11,729 bases of DNA from Clostridia bacterium (GTDB lineage: Bacteria; Bacillota; Clostridia; Oscillospirales; CAG-272), in assembly GCA_017408535.1 (NCBI GenBank), contig JAFQUL010000084.1:1-11729 (forward strand). The letters are read 5' to 3'. Each line of letters opens with the position of its first letter. Position 1 is the first letter of the stretch. The notes below the pieces were generated by a model, which worked only from the letters and a program-made list of their open reading frames with translations, made no database searches and was not told the origin of the DNA. Position numbers and translations under genes: made by a program. Below are positions 1 to 6,188 of this stretch, in pieces.

Positions 1-46
1 AAGTGCGTCTTTTATTGGCCTGTCAGGTATGCATTTGTTACGAAAC

Positions 47-60
47 CCCGCTCAAGCGGG
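47..60. terminator. Short GC hairpin near left edge, possible terminator
   Basis: The bases CCCGC-TCAA-GCGGG form a 5-bp stem. On the minus strand it is followed by GTTTCG, a very short T run; on the plus strand by ACTAAAACC, which is not a terminator tail. It may mark the end of a gene lying outside the window, since no coding region is supported in positions 1-69. The flanking AAACCCCGC resembles the hairpin at 281-305, suggesting both are gene-end structures of the same style. Weak on its own. Confidence 0.3.
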
Positions 61-69
61 ACTAAAACC

Positions 70-217
70 AAGCCTCCCTTGTGTAAAGGGAGGTGGCACG
101 GCTTGCCGTGACGGAGGGATTGTAAAAAGCGATAATCTACACAAAACAATCCCTCAGTCATCGGGACATTAGCTTCGCAATGTCCTGCTGACAGCTCCCT
201 TTACACAAGGGAGCCTT
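70..217. repeat. Paired inverted-repeat element (BIME/REPIN-like), 148 bp
   Basis: Two related units face each other. The left unit (70-123) and the reverse complement of the right unit (146-217) share a 25-base outer segment with two mismatches (70-94 versus 193-217) and a 15-base inner segment with one mismatch (109-123 versus 146-160, ending GAGGGATTGT). The outer segment is itself a hairpin, CTCCCTT-GTGTA-AAGGGAG. Each unit has a different middle hairpin: CACGGC-TT-GCCGTG at 97-110 on the left, and GGACATT...AATGTCC at 164-185 on the right. The spacer is 22 bases (124-145). There is no coding potential and no clear target-site duplication. From memory, similar sequences are abundant between genes in Ruminococcaceae-type genomes; this could not be checked here. 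The layout resembles paired REP elements moved in trans by a REP-associated transposase (inference). Confidence 0.75.
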
Positions 218-280
218 TGACACAAGATCATTCTACGCTGAATTTTTATTTGCTTTCTGCTCATCGGCAAAGCCTTTATG

Positions 281-310
281 AAACCCCGCCACTATGGCGG
301 GGTTTTCGTC
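281..310. terminator. Hairpin with 10-bp stem, possible terminator
   Basis: AAACCCCGCC-ACTAT-GGCGGGGTTT (281-305) is a perfect 10-bp stem with a 5-base loop, followed on the plus strand by TCGTCTT. It lies beyond the stronger terminator of the leftward surface-protein gene, so it may be a backup for that gene or stop rightward transcription entering from the left edge. The stretch 218-280 between the repeat element and this hairpin shows nothing recognisable. Confidence 0.5.
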
Positions 311-314
311 TTAC

Positions 315-347
315 AAAAAAACGGAAGGGCGAACCCTTCCGTTTTTT
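315..347 (-). terminator. Intrinsic terminator of the surface-protein gene
   Basis: The stem ACGGAAGGG / CCCTTCCGT (321-329 with 334-342), loop CGAA, is extended by A-T pairs on both sides. On the minus strand the stem is followed by a run of T (complement of the A run at 315-321). It starts about 20 bases past the stop codon of the gene ending at 367, the expected distance. The T run at 342-347 would also let it act on plus-strand transcripts. Confidence 0.85.
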
Positions 348-366
348 ATGTTATTTAAGTATTAAC

Positions 367-1446
367 TTATCTAACCTTCTTTGCAACTACAACGCCTGCA
401 AGAGCGAGAGTAGCAAGAACAGCGATACCAGCAACAGCTACGTCAGAAGTCTGAGGAGCGTCAGCAACGGGAGCCTTGGTGGTCTCGGGTGCCTTAGTGG
501 TATCTACAGGAGCATCGGTGGTCTCGGGAGCAGCGGTAGTCTCGGGAGCAGCGGTAGTCTCGGGAGCAGCAGTGGTGTCAGCGGGAGCAGAAGAACCGCC
601 CTTGAGCTCAACGTACCACCAGTTTGCGGGTTCCCAAGCGGACTCCATTACGCCTTCAACGCCGTCGTTAGCAGCTCTCTCAACGGAAGAAAGACCGTTA
701 GGATCGGATAACATCATAACCTGATCAAACTGAATACCGTCGAAAATCTGAACAAAGAGACCAAGCTTAGAGCCTTCGCCGTAGGTGAAGTCAACAGCAC
801 CAAGCTTATCCTGTGCGGGAAGCTTAATCTTAAGCTCACCAATGTAACCGGAAGCGGTCATAGTGTAACCACCCTCAGTGATCATAGCGCCCTCATCGAG
901 AAACTCGAAGGGGAGATCCTCGCTGTTACCGAAACCGCTAACTTCCTCGTAGCAGTTACAGTATGCGCCACCAAGAGAAGGATCAACGTTGGTGGGTACT
1001 ACACGGAACTGAGCAGCCTCAATAAGAGAAGACTGATGCCACTTCTTTACGGTAGGAACGTCACTGTTGTTCCAACAAATGAAGAACTCGGTACAGTCTA
1101 CATCCCAACCATCGTTAGCGACGTACTGCATCATGGAAGTAGCTTCATGGGTGTTGTCCTTTACATCTGCGCAAAGGTAGATGTAAATGCCGTCCCAAAG
1201 AACGTAAACGGTACCGGTGGTGCCCTTAAGATTGTCCTTGTCGGAGTCGGGGCTAATGGAGTCAACGATAATTTTTGCGCTGGTCTTGTAAGCCTCATCA
1301 ATCTTACCGTCAACAACGATACTGCCGGGAGCAACGAACTGAACGTCACCGTTCTCGTACTTCTGTCCGTTGGAACCAGCATTAGCTACTATTGCCATAG
1401 AAGCAACAACAGCTATGAGAAGTGCGATGCTAAGAAGTTTTTTCAT
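367..1446 (-). CDS. Secreted, wall-anchored-type surface protein with CBM9/DOMON-like domain
   Basis: 359 residues from the start at 1446, chosen because AGGAGG (1456-1461) lies 9 bases upstream and the protein then opens with a standard signal peptide: MKKLL, hydrophobic residues 5-20, likely cleavage after ANA (about residue 23). An earlier in-frame start at 1491 lies upstream of that ribosome binding site and would bury the signal peptide. Residues about 35-282 resemble the family 9 carbohydrate-binding/DOMON-like fold: VDGKIDEAY (45-53), VYVLWDGIYIYLCADVKD (80-97) and DGWDVDCTEFFI (112-123) match typical strand patterns of that fold. Residues 286-328 are a Thr/Pro/Ala linker with TTAAPE repeats. 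The end is PQTSD (331-335), a hydrophobic stretch (336-354) and KKVR: the layout of a sortase signal, but with APQTS in place of LPXTG. Probable role: binding a polysaccharide at the cell surface; no catalytic domain is seen. Monocistronic, with its own promoter and terminator. Domain assignment is by pattern recognition only. Confidence 0.8.
   Translation of the reverse strand: MKKLLSIALLIAVVASMAIVANAGSNGQKYENGDVQFVAPGSIVVDGKIDEAYKTSAKIIVDSISPDSDKDNLKGTTGTVYVLWDGIYIYLCADVKDNTHEATSMMQYVANDGWDVDCTEFFICWNNSDVPTVKKWHQSSLIEAAQFRVVPTNVDPSLGGAYCNCYEEVSGFGNSEDLPFEFLDEGAMITEGGYTMTASGYIGELKIKLPAQDKLGAVDFTYGEGSKLGLFVQIFDGIQFDQVMMLSDPNGLSSVERAANDGVEGVMESAWEPANWWYVELKGGSSAPADTTAAPETTAAPETTAAPETTDAPVDTTKAPETTKAPVADAPQTSDVAVAGIAVLATLALAGVVVAKKVR
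521..574 (-). repeat. 18-bp tandem repeat, three copies, in the linker coding region
   Basis: GTCTCGGGAGCAGCGGTA is repeated exactly at 521-538 and 539-556, with a third copy at 557-574 differing in its last three bases (AGTG instead of GGTA at the end). On the minus strand each copy encodes a TTAAPE-type hexapeptide of the surface protein's linker. Because the unit is a multiple of three, copy-number change would lengthen or shorten the linker without breaking the frame. Confidence 0.9.
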
Positions 1447-1480
1447 GCTAGAATTCCTCCTAAATTTTTTATACACCCAT

Positions 1481-1509
1481 AGTATACACAAATATTAATT
1501 GTTTGTCAA
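1481..1509 (-). promoter_or_regulatory. Near-consensus sigma-A promoter for the surface protein
   Basis: On the minus strand TTGACA (1504-1509) is separated by exactly 17 bases from TATACT (1481-1486). Transcription should begin near 1474, giving a leader of about 28 bases that carries AGGAGG. The match to consensus, with a strong ribosome binding site, predicts high expression of the surface protein. Confidence 0.9.
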
Positions 1510-1714
1510 GATAATTTTACAAAATTATTTCATACTTTAAGTAAAATGCTCAAAAAAGTTTCAATAACCGAATAAATTTTTCCTGCTTTTTTTGTTTTAA
1601 TTCACAGTTACTTTTTCATCATTTGTTTTTGTGTTTGCTATATATAATTAAATGTAGGAAACAAACAGTGCCAGACCTGTAAGATATACCGTTATTCATT
1701 TTAGATATTGTATA
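1510..1714. other. AT-rich divergent spacer, no gene seen
   Basis: This stretch between the two divergent promoters is strongly AT-rich, with long T and A runs. It has no open reading frame with a ribosome binding site and no convincing long hairpin. A TATAAT at 1643-1648 has no suitable -35 partner (TTGTTT at 1623-1628 is only 14 bases away). It may act as an upstream A/T element or hold regulatory sites that I cannot identify. Confidence 0.5.
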
Positions 1715-1743
1715 TTGATTTTTTCTGCCGTTTATAATATAAT
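1715..1743 (+). promoter_or_regulatory. Sigma-A promoter for ispD-ispF
   Basis: TTGATT (1715-1720), a 17-base spacer, then TATAAT (1738-1743). A second TATAAT at 1733-1738 overlaps but would give a spacer of only 12. Transcription should start near 1750, about 30 bases before the ispD start codon. Confidence 0.75.
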
Positions 1744-1779
1744 TGTTACAGATTATTTTTGTTTGTGATCGGAGATAAA

Positions 1780-2553
1780 ATGAGTTTTTCAGTGTCGGCT
1801 GTGGCTGATCTTATAAGAAGCATCGCCGGAAAGCCAAAGAAAAATTACTACACATCTGCGATAGTACTTGCCGGCGGCTCCGGAACAAGGATGGGAGACG
1901 TAGGCACTACGAAACAGATGCTTGACATTGACGGGATACCTGTGGTCGTCCGCTCCATACTTGCCTTTGAGAGCTGTCCGATCATAGACGAGATCATCGT
2001 TGCGGCAAAAAAAGAGGAGATTCCCCTATACGAGGAATTCCGTCAGAAGTACCGTCTTAGCAAATTCAGGGCCGTTGTTCCCGGCGGTGATACCCGCCAG
2101 GCCTCTGTCTTTTCGGCTCTGAAGGCAGTAAGCGACAAATCGGAGTTTGTAGCCATTCATGACGGTGCGCGGTGCTGTATCACCCCCGAGATGATAGAGA
2201 TGACCGCCCGCAGTGCCTACAGTTGCGGTGCCGCGGCTGCAGCCGCAAGAGTCAGTGACACGGTAAAGGTGGCAGACAAAAACGGATATGTAACCGATAC
2301 GATCGACCGTGATACCGTGTGGCTGGTTTCCACCCCTCAGATCATCAGAACTGACGTTTACCGCGCCTGCGCTTATTCTGCCAGAGAGAAAGGAATTGCC
2401 GCCACTGATGACTGCGGTCTCCTTGAGGCACACGGTTTTAATATAAAGCTCTGTGACGTAGGCAAGGATAATATTAAGATAACGGAAAAAGCGGATATTG
2501 CCGCAGCTAGGGCAATACTTAAAAAAAGATCGGAGGCGGAGGAATGCGAATAG
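1780..2553 (+). CDS. ispD: 2-C-methyl-D-erythritol 4-phosphate cytidylyltransferase (IspD)
   Basis: Third enzyme of the MEP isoprenoid pathway: joins CTP and methylerythritol 4-phosphate to give CDP-methylerythritol, releasing pyrophosphate. 257 residues from the ATG at 1780, which has GGAG (1771-1774) five bases upstream; an in-frame TTG at 1759 lacks such a site. The nucleotide-binding loop LAGGSGTRMG is at residues 30-39, GGDTRQASV at 102-110, HDGAR at 127-131, TPQ at 185-187, TDD at 209-211 and NIKIT at 231-235, all in family order. The usual proline after DGAR is a cysteine here. About 24 residues precede the first core strand, roughly twenty more than in a minimal IspD; their role is unknown. 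The 3' end overlaps ispF by 10 bases, so the two are very likely translationally coupled. Confidence 0.95.
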   Translation: MSFSVSAVADLIRSIAGKPKKNYYTSAIVLAGGSGTRMGDVGTTKQMLDIDGIPVVVRSILAFESCPIIDEIIVAAKKEEIPLYEEFRQKYRLSKFRAVVPGGDTRQASVFSALKAVSDKSEFVAIHDGARCCITPEMIEMTARSAYSCGAAAAAARVSDTVKVADKNGYVTDTIDRDTVWLVSTPQIIRTDVYRACAYSAREKGIAATDDCGLLEAHGFNIKLCDVGKDNIKITEKADIAAARAILKKRSEAEECE

Positions 2554-3029
2554 GTCACGGATATGACGTTCACCGTCTTACTGAAGGCAGGCGGCTGGTC
2601 ATCGGCGGTGTGGACATACCTTATGAAAAAGGACTGCTCGGTCACTCTGATGCAGACGTACTTCTCCATGCGATAATGGACGCCATCCTCGGCGCGCTCT
2701 CTCTTGGAGACATCGGCAAGCTGTTTCCGGACAGCTCTGACGAATTTCTGGGTGCTGACAGTCTTGTCCTCACTTCAAGGGTAGCCGCCGTTATGAAAGA
2801 AAAAGGCTACTGCATCGGTAACGTTGATGCAACCGTTATTGCACAGGCGCCAAAGCTCCGCCCATATATAGATATAATGAGAGCAAATATTGCCGCAGCG
2901 CTTGAGTGCGATATTTCCGACGTCAGTGTAAAAGCAACCACTGAAGAAAAAATGGGCTTCACCGGCAGCGGCGACGGTATAGCCGCTCACGCGGTATGTA
3001 TAATAAAAAAGAGGAGCGCGCAGGCATAA
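2544..3029 (+). CDS. ispF: 2-C-methyl-D-erythritol 2,4-cyclodiphosphate synthase (IspF)
   Basis: Fifth enzyme of the MEP pathway: cyclises CDP-methylerythritol 2-phosphate to the 2,4-cyclodiphosphate with release of CMP; family members are trimers with a metal-dependent active site. 161 residues, normal length. The metal ligands are visible: D8 and H10 in GYDVH and H42 in SDADVLLHAIMDA; the conserved ATTEEKMGFTG is at residues 131-141. GGAGG (2532-2536) lies 7 bases before the ATG. The start lies inside ispD, the commonest arrangement where the two are not fused; the intervening pathway gene ispE is not in the window. Confidence 0.96.
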   Translation: MRIGHGYDVHRLTEGRRLVIGGVDIPYEKGLLGHSDADVLLHAIMDAILGALSLGDIGKLFPDSSDEFLGADSLVLTSRVAAVMKEKGYCIGNVDATVIAQAPKLRPYIDIMRANIAAALECDISDVSVKATTEEKMGFTGSGDGIAAHAVCIIKKRSAQA

Positions 3030-3043
3030 AACCTCCGCGCCTC
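3011..3043 (+). other. GC-rich hairpin across the ispF stop codon
   Basis: GAG...GCGCG...AGG can pair with CCT...CGCGC...CTC (3011-3024 with 3032-3043), with a two-base bulge and a single mismatch. The ispF stop codon lies in the loop. It is followed by ATATATAAAG rather than a T run, so it is not a standard terminator; it may stabilise the ispDF message or be incidental. The rest of 3044-3198 holds no gene. Confidence 0.35.
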
Positions 3044-3137
3044 ATATATAAAGCACAGCATCCGACCGGAATCTTACAGTAATATTCCTTTGTTTTATTA
3101 TTCCCTTTCCACGGAGCTGTGCGAACCCTCTACATTT

Positions 3138-3143
3138 TATAAT
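3138..3143 (+). promoter_or_regulatory. Possible -10 element ahead of rpe
   Basis: A perfect TATAAT sits 55 bases before the rpe start codon in a 169-base gap. No good -35 hexamer lies 16-18 bases upstream and no TG extended motif is present, so the call is weak. If it is not used, rpe would be read from the ispD promoter. Confidence 0.3.
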
Positions 3144-3198
3144 ATGGTAAACGGCGGTTTTCTGCCACGACACCAAAGAAAGAAAAGGTAAAAAGAAA

Positions 3199-3843
3199 AT
3201 GATAAAGACAGCTCCATCAATTCTCGCAGCCAACTACATCACTCTCGGCGATGACTTAAAGAAGGTCGCAGACGCCGGTGCAGATTATCTCCACATCGAC
3301 ATTATGGACGGCCATTTCGTTCCCAATATGTCCTTCGGCCCAGGTTTTGTATCGGCAATTCGTAAGGCGTCTGAGCTTGTGTTAGATGTCCATCTTATGA
3401 TAACCGAGCCTGAAAAATACATAAAACAGTTTGCCGAGGCCGGTGCCGATATCATAACTATACACACAGAGAGCACCGCCGACCCGGAAAAGGTCATAGA
3501 CGACATAATAGCCCTTGGCGTAAAGGCAGGTATATCGGTAAAGCCGGGTACTCCGGTAGAGTCAGTCTACCACCTTCTCGACAAGGTCTCGATGGTGCTG
3601 GTAATGACTGTAGAGCCGGGCTTTGGCGGACAGGCACTGATCCCGGATACCCTCGACAAGATATCTCCTCTCCGTGACGAGATAAAGAGACGCGGACTTG
3701 ACGTGGACATTGAGGTTGACGGCGGAATTACCGCAGATAACGTAAAGGAGCTTACCTCAAGAGGTGCAAACGTAATAGTTGCAGGCTCTGCCGTATTTAA
3801 GGCTGCTGACCCTAAAGCGGTCCTCTCTGAGTTCAAAAAATAA
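3199..3843 (+). CDS. rpe: Ribulose-phosphate 3-epimerase
   Basis: Interconverts ribulose 5-phosphate and xylulose 5-phosphate in the cytosolic pentose phosphate pathway. 214 residues, a full-length single TIM barrel. Family motifs: APSILAANY (5-13), HIDIMDGHFVPN (32-43), DVHLMI (63-68), VMTVEPGFGGQ (135-145) and EVDGGI (172-177). The expected metal ligands and acid-base pair are present: H32, D34, H65 and D174. The GFGGQ loop is preceded by Glu where many relatives have Asn. The ribosome binding site is weak (AAAGG near 3185, about 10 bases from the ATG). It ends 8 bases before a terminator, so it is the last gene of its transcript. Xylulose and ribulose phosphates link it loosely to the precursor supply of the upstream MEP genes, but this may be chance. 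Confidence 0.97.
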   Translation: MIKTAPSILAANYITLGDDLKKVADAGADYLHIDIMDGHFVPNMSFGPGFVSAIRKASELVLDVHLMITEPEKYIKQFAEAGADIITIHTESTADPEKVIDDIIALGVKAGISVKPGTPVESVYHLLDKVSMVLVMTVEPGFGGQALIPDTLDKISPLRDEIKRRGLDVDIEVDGGITADNVKELTSRGANVIVAGSAVFKAADPKAVLSEFKK

Positions 3844-3850
3844 AAAAATG

Positions 3851-3880
3851 TCCATCCCAAAACGGGATGGATATTTTTGT
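3851..3880. terminator. Bidirectional intrinsic terminator between rpe and glnN
   Basis: TCCATCCC-AAAAC-GGGATGGA (3851-3858 with 3864-3871) is followed by TATTTTTG on the plus strand, and by a run of seven T on the minus strand (A run at 3842-3848). It lies 7 bases past the rpe stop and about 10 bases past the glnN stop, so it serves both convergent genes. Confidence 0.9.
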
Positions 3881-3881
3881 C

Positions 3882-5969
3882 TTAGCAAACTCCGAAGAGG
3901 AGACTGCCGTATGTGGGATAGGGCCAGTAGTCCTCTCCGACGATAGTCTCAAGCTCATCCGCAACCTCACGGAGAGCGTTCATTGCAGGAATAAGAGTGT
4001 CTCTGCAGTAGCAGGAAAGAGCAGTATTATCAGAGAAGCTCTTCATATCTATAGACACCTTCTCAAGCGCATCTGTCCGGTTGTACATTGCCAGCATAAG
4101 AGAGGATAGACGCTCAAGCGCCGCAGTCTCTGCCGGAGCGGAGACACCTACCGCCTTCATTGCGGCGGCAGTCTTGGCGATCATGCCGGTGTATTTCTCG
4201 CAGGCGGGAATAATATTCTTTTTCGCCATATCTATCATTGTAAGTGCTTCAATGTTCAGCACCTTACAGTAATTCTCAACGAGGATCTCATAACGGGAGA
4301 GTACCTCGGTGCGGGTGAATATACGGTGCTTTTCAAAGAGAGCGATGCTCTTCTCCGTTTTGAAGCCCGGAAGTGCATCAGCGGTGGTCTTAAGATTGGA
4401 AAGTCCTCTCTTTTCCGCTTCTTTTTCCCACTCCTCGGTGTAGTTGTTACCGTTGAAGATTATTCTCTTGTGATCTTTGATGGTAGTCTTGATTATCTGG
4501 TGAAGCTCATCAGTGAAGTTCTCTGCCGCCTCAAGTCTGTCGGCAAAACGAGAGAGCTGCTCAGCGGCTATAGTATTAAGGATTATATTGGACTCGGCAA
4601 TAGAGAAGGCGGAGCCAAGCATACGGAACTCAAACTTGTTACCGGTAAATGCAAAGGGAGAGGTGCGGTTACGGTCGGTAAGGTCCTTTGAGAATGCGGG
4701 AAGAACGGTAACACCGACACGCATCTTGGTCTTCTGCATATTTTCATACTCGTTTTCATTCTCGATAGCATCAAGAACACCGGTAAGCTGGTCACCAAGG
4801 AAGATAGAGAGAATGGCAGGAGGAGCCTCGCTTGCGCCGAGGCGGTGATCGTTACCGGCACTTGCGGCAGAAACACGGAGAAGATCCTGATACTCGTCAA
4901 CGCCTGCGATAACAGCCGCAAGGAACAGAAGGAACTGAGCGTTCTCATAAGGAGTATCACCCGGCTCAAGAAGGTTGATCCCGTCATCGGTAGCAAGTGA
5001 CCAGTTGTTGTGCTTACCTGAGCCGTTGACACCGGCAAAGGGTTTCTCGTGGAGAATGCACACAAGACCGTTTCTGAGAGCGACCTTCTTCATTATCTCC
5101 ATTGTCAGCTGGTTATGGTCGGTAGCGATATTGGTATTGGTAAACACAGGGGCAAGCTCGTGCTGAGCGGGAGCCGCCTCATTATGCTCAGTCTTTGCGT
5201 ATACGCCGAGATGCCACAGCTCGTTGTTAAGATCCTCCATGTAGGACTTTACACGGGGCTTGATAGTACCGAAGTAGTGATCCTCGAGCTCCTGCCCCTT
5301 AGGAGGCTTAGCACCGTAAAGGGTACGTCCGGTATATACCAGATCCTTACGCTTATCGTGCATCTCCTTGTCAACAAGGAAATACTCCTGCTCTGGTCCG
5401 ACGGTGGTAATAACTCTCTTGGTAGTGGTATTTCCGAAAAGGCGAAGTATTCTGAGCGCCTGAATATTCACCGCCTCCATTGAACGGAGCAGAGGTGTCT
5501 TTTTATCAAGCGCCTCACCGCCGTATGAGAAAAACGCGGTAGGAATGCAGAGAGTCTTGTCCTTTATAAAAGCATAGGAAGTGGGGTCCCAGGCAGTATA
5601 TCCCCTTGCCTCAAAGGTGGTTCTGAGTCCGCCTGAGGGGAAGGAGGAGGCGTCGGGCTCACCTCGCTTAAGGTCCTTTGAGGAAAACTCCGCTATCGCC
5701 TCACCGTCACCGGTAGGGCAAAGGAAGCTGTCATGCTTCTCTGCGGTAATACCTGTCATAGGCTGGAACCAATGGGTGTAGTGGGTTGCACCCTTTTCAA
5801 GTGCCCAGTCCTTCATAGCGGATGCAACAACACCCGCAACACCGTGGTCAAGCTCGCTTCCCGTTTCGATAGTCTTACGGAGAGAGCGATATATTTCTTT
5901 AGGAAGCCGCTGTCGCATCTCGGCATCGCCGAAAACCATACAGCCGAATTCATTCTGGATCATACTCAT
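3882..5969 (-). CDS. glnN: Type III glutamine synthetase
   Basis: Makes glutamine from glutamate, ammonia and ATP; the main cytosolic ammonia-assimilating step. 695 residues from the ATG at 5969, the size of the type III class and much longer than types I and II. Motifs: HWFQPMTG near residue 66, GPEQEYF (191-197, metal-binding glutamates), AAPAQHELAP near 265, HEKPFAGVNGSGKHNN (307-322, substrate/ATP region), GNDHRLGASEAPP (372-384), and RNRTSPFAFTG to FRMLGS (434-453, nucleotide/glutamate arginines). AGGAAGG (5981-5987) is 11 bases from this ATG; a GTG at 5978 would be only 2 bases from it and an ATG at 5963 is also possible. It stands alone between a shared terminator and its own promoter. 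Known GSIII enzymes are dodecamers found in Bacteroides, Ruminococcus and cyanobacteria. No GlnR-type operator was recognised. Confidence 0.97.
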   Translation of the reverse strand: MSMIQNEFGCMVFGDAEMRQRLPKEIYRSLRKTIETGSELDHGVAGVVASAMKDWALEKGATHYTHWFQPMTGITAEKHDSFLCPTGDGEAIAEFSSKDLKRGEPDASSFPSGGLRTTFEARGYTAWDPTSYAFIKDKTLCIPTAFFSYGGEALDKKTPLLRSMEAVNIQALRILRLFGNTTTKRVITTVGPEQEYFLVDKEMHDKRKDLVYTGRTLYGAKPPKGQELEDHYFGTIKPRVKSYMEDLNNELWHLGVYAKTEHNEAAPAQHELAPVFTNTNIATDHNQLTMEIMKKVALRNGLVCILHEKPFAGVNGSGKHNNWSLATDDGINLLEPGDTPYENAQFLLFLAAVIAGVDEYQDLLRVSAASAGNDHRLGASEAPPAILSIFLGDQLTGVLDAIENENEYENMQKTKMRVGVTVLPAFSKDLTDRNRTSPFAFTGNKFEFRMLGSAFSIAESNIILNTIAAEQLSRFADRLEAAENFTDELHQIIKTTIKDHKRIIFNGNNYTEEWEKEAEKRGLSNLKTTADALPGFKTEKSIALFEKHRIFTRTEVLSRYEILVENYCKVLNIEALTMIDMAKKNIIPACEKYTGMIAKTAAAMKAVGVSAPAETAALERLSSLMLAMYNRTDALEKVSIDMKSFSDNTALSCYCRDTLIPAMNALREVADELETIVGEDYWPYPTYGSLLFGVC

Positions 5970-6004
5970 AAAACACACGACCTTCCTGTAAAATCTTTTT
6001 CCAG

Positions 6005-6044
6005 GGTAAAAGCCGCAAATATCCGTTACAATACCACTTTTACC
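6005..6044 (-). promoter_or_regulatory. Foldable 5' leader of glnN
   Basis: On the minus strand GGTAAAAG (6037-6044) is complementary to CTTTTACC (6005-6012): an 8-bp stem with a 24-base loop. The stem begins within two bases of the predicted transcript start (about 6046). A second TTTTAC (5988-5993), directly before the AGGAAGG ribosome binding site, could pair with the same 5' segment over 6 bp, so two exclusive folds are possible. I know of no riboswitch family matching this; it may only be a stabilising 5' stem. Confidence 0.4.
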
Positions 6045-6052
6045 TCGATTTT

Positions 6053-6081
6053 ATTATAATTCACCAACGAAGAAAAGTCAA
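6053..6081 (-). promoter_or_regulatory. Sigma-A promoter for glnN
   Basis: On the minus strand TTGACT (6076-6081), a 17-base spacer, then TATAAT (6053-6058). The predicted start is near 6046, giving a leader of about 77 bases. Confidence 0.88.
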
Positions 6082-6108
6082 GGGCTTTTGCCCGCTGACG
6101 GGTACCGT
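6082..6108. other. Cluster of three short GC palindromes between divergent promoters
   Basis: GGGC-TTTT-GCCC (6082-6093), CCCG-CTGA-CGGG (6091-6102) and ACGG-GTA-CCGT (6098-6108) overlap in tandem, directly upstream of the glnN -35 box, in an otherwise AT-rich spacer. This could be a repressor or activator site affecting glnN, aroQ or both; it is not a known consensus to me and may be chance. Confidence 0.25.
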
Positions 6109-6132
6109 TAGGATATAATATTAAATATTTTC

Positions 6133-6161
6133 TTTACTTTTTTGAAAATATATTCTATAAT
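6133..6161 (+). promoter_or_regulatory. Promoter for aroQ and the M24 peptidase gene
   Basis: TTTACT (6133-6138), a 17-base spacer, then a perfect TATAAT (6156-6161). Transcription would start near 6168, leaving a leader of about 20 bases. The -35 element matches consensus less well than that of the divergent glnN promoter. Confidence 0.7.
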
Positions 6162-6188
6162 ATACTCAAAGAAAGCGAGATGATATAT

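Noticed and set aside
70..217. CRISPR repeat or phage attachment site
   Set aside because: There are only two related units, in inverted orientation with different middles, and no integrase or cas gene is nearby.
217..724. Plus-strand open frames over the end of the surface-protein gene
   Set aside because: They are mirror readings of the repetitive Thr/Pro/Ala linker, giving Ser/Gly or Val/Ser/Gly runs, with no ribosome binding site. The minus-strand gene has a signal peptide, promoter and terminator.
1036..1482. Plus-strand open frame of 148 codons
   Set aside because: It lies wholly within the surface-protein gene and its promoter region, antisense, with no recognisable domain and no ribosome binding site.
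1623..1648. TTGTTT...TATAAT as an additional plus-strand promoter
   Set aside because: The spacer is only 14 bases, and a well-spaced promoter lies closer to ispD.
1759..1779. TTG start for ispD seven codons upstream
   Set aside because: No suitably placed ribosome binding site, while GGAG is correctly spaced from the ATG at 1780.
3867..5065. Open frames opposite or in other frames of glnN
   Set aside because: They are shadows of a 695-residue gene with intact family motifs along its length.
5970..5978. GTG start for glnN
   Set aside because: It would be only 2 bases from AGGAAGG, too close; the ATG at 5969 fits better.
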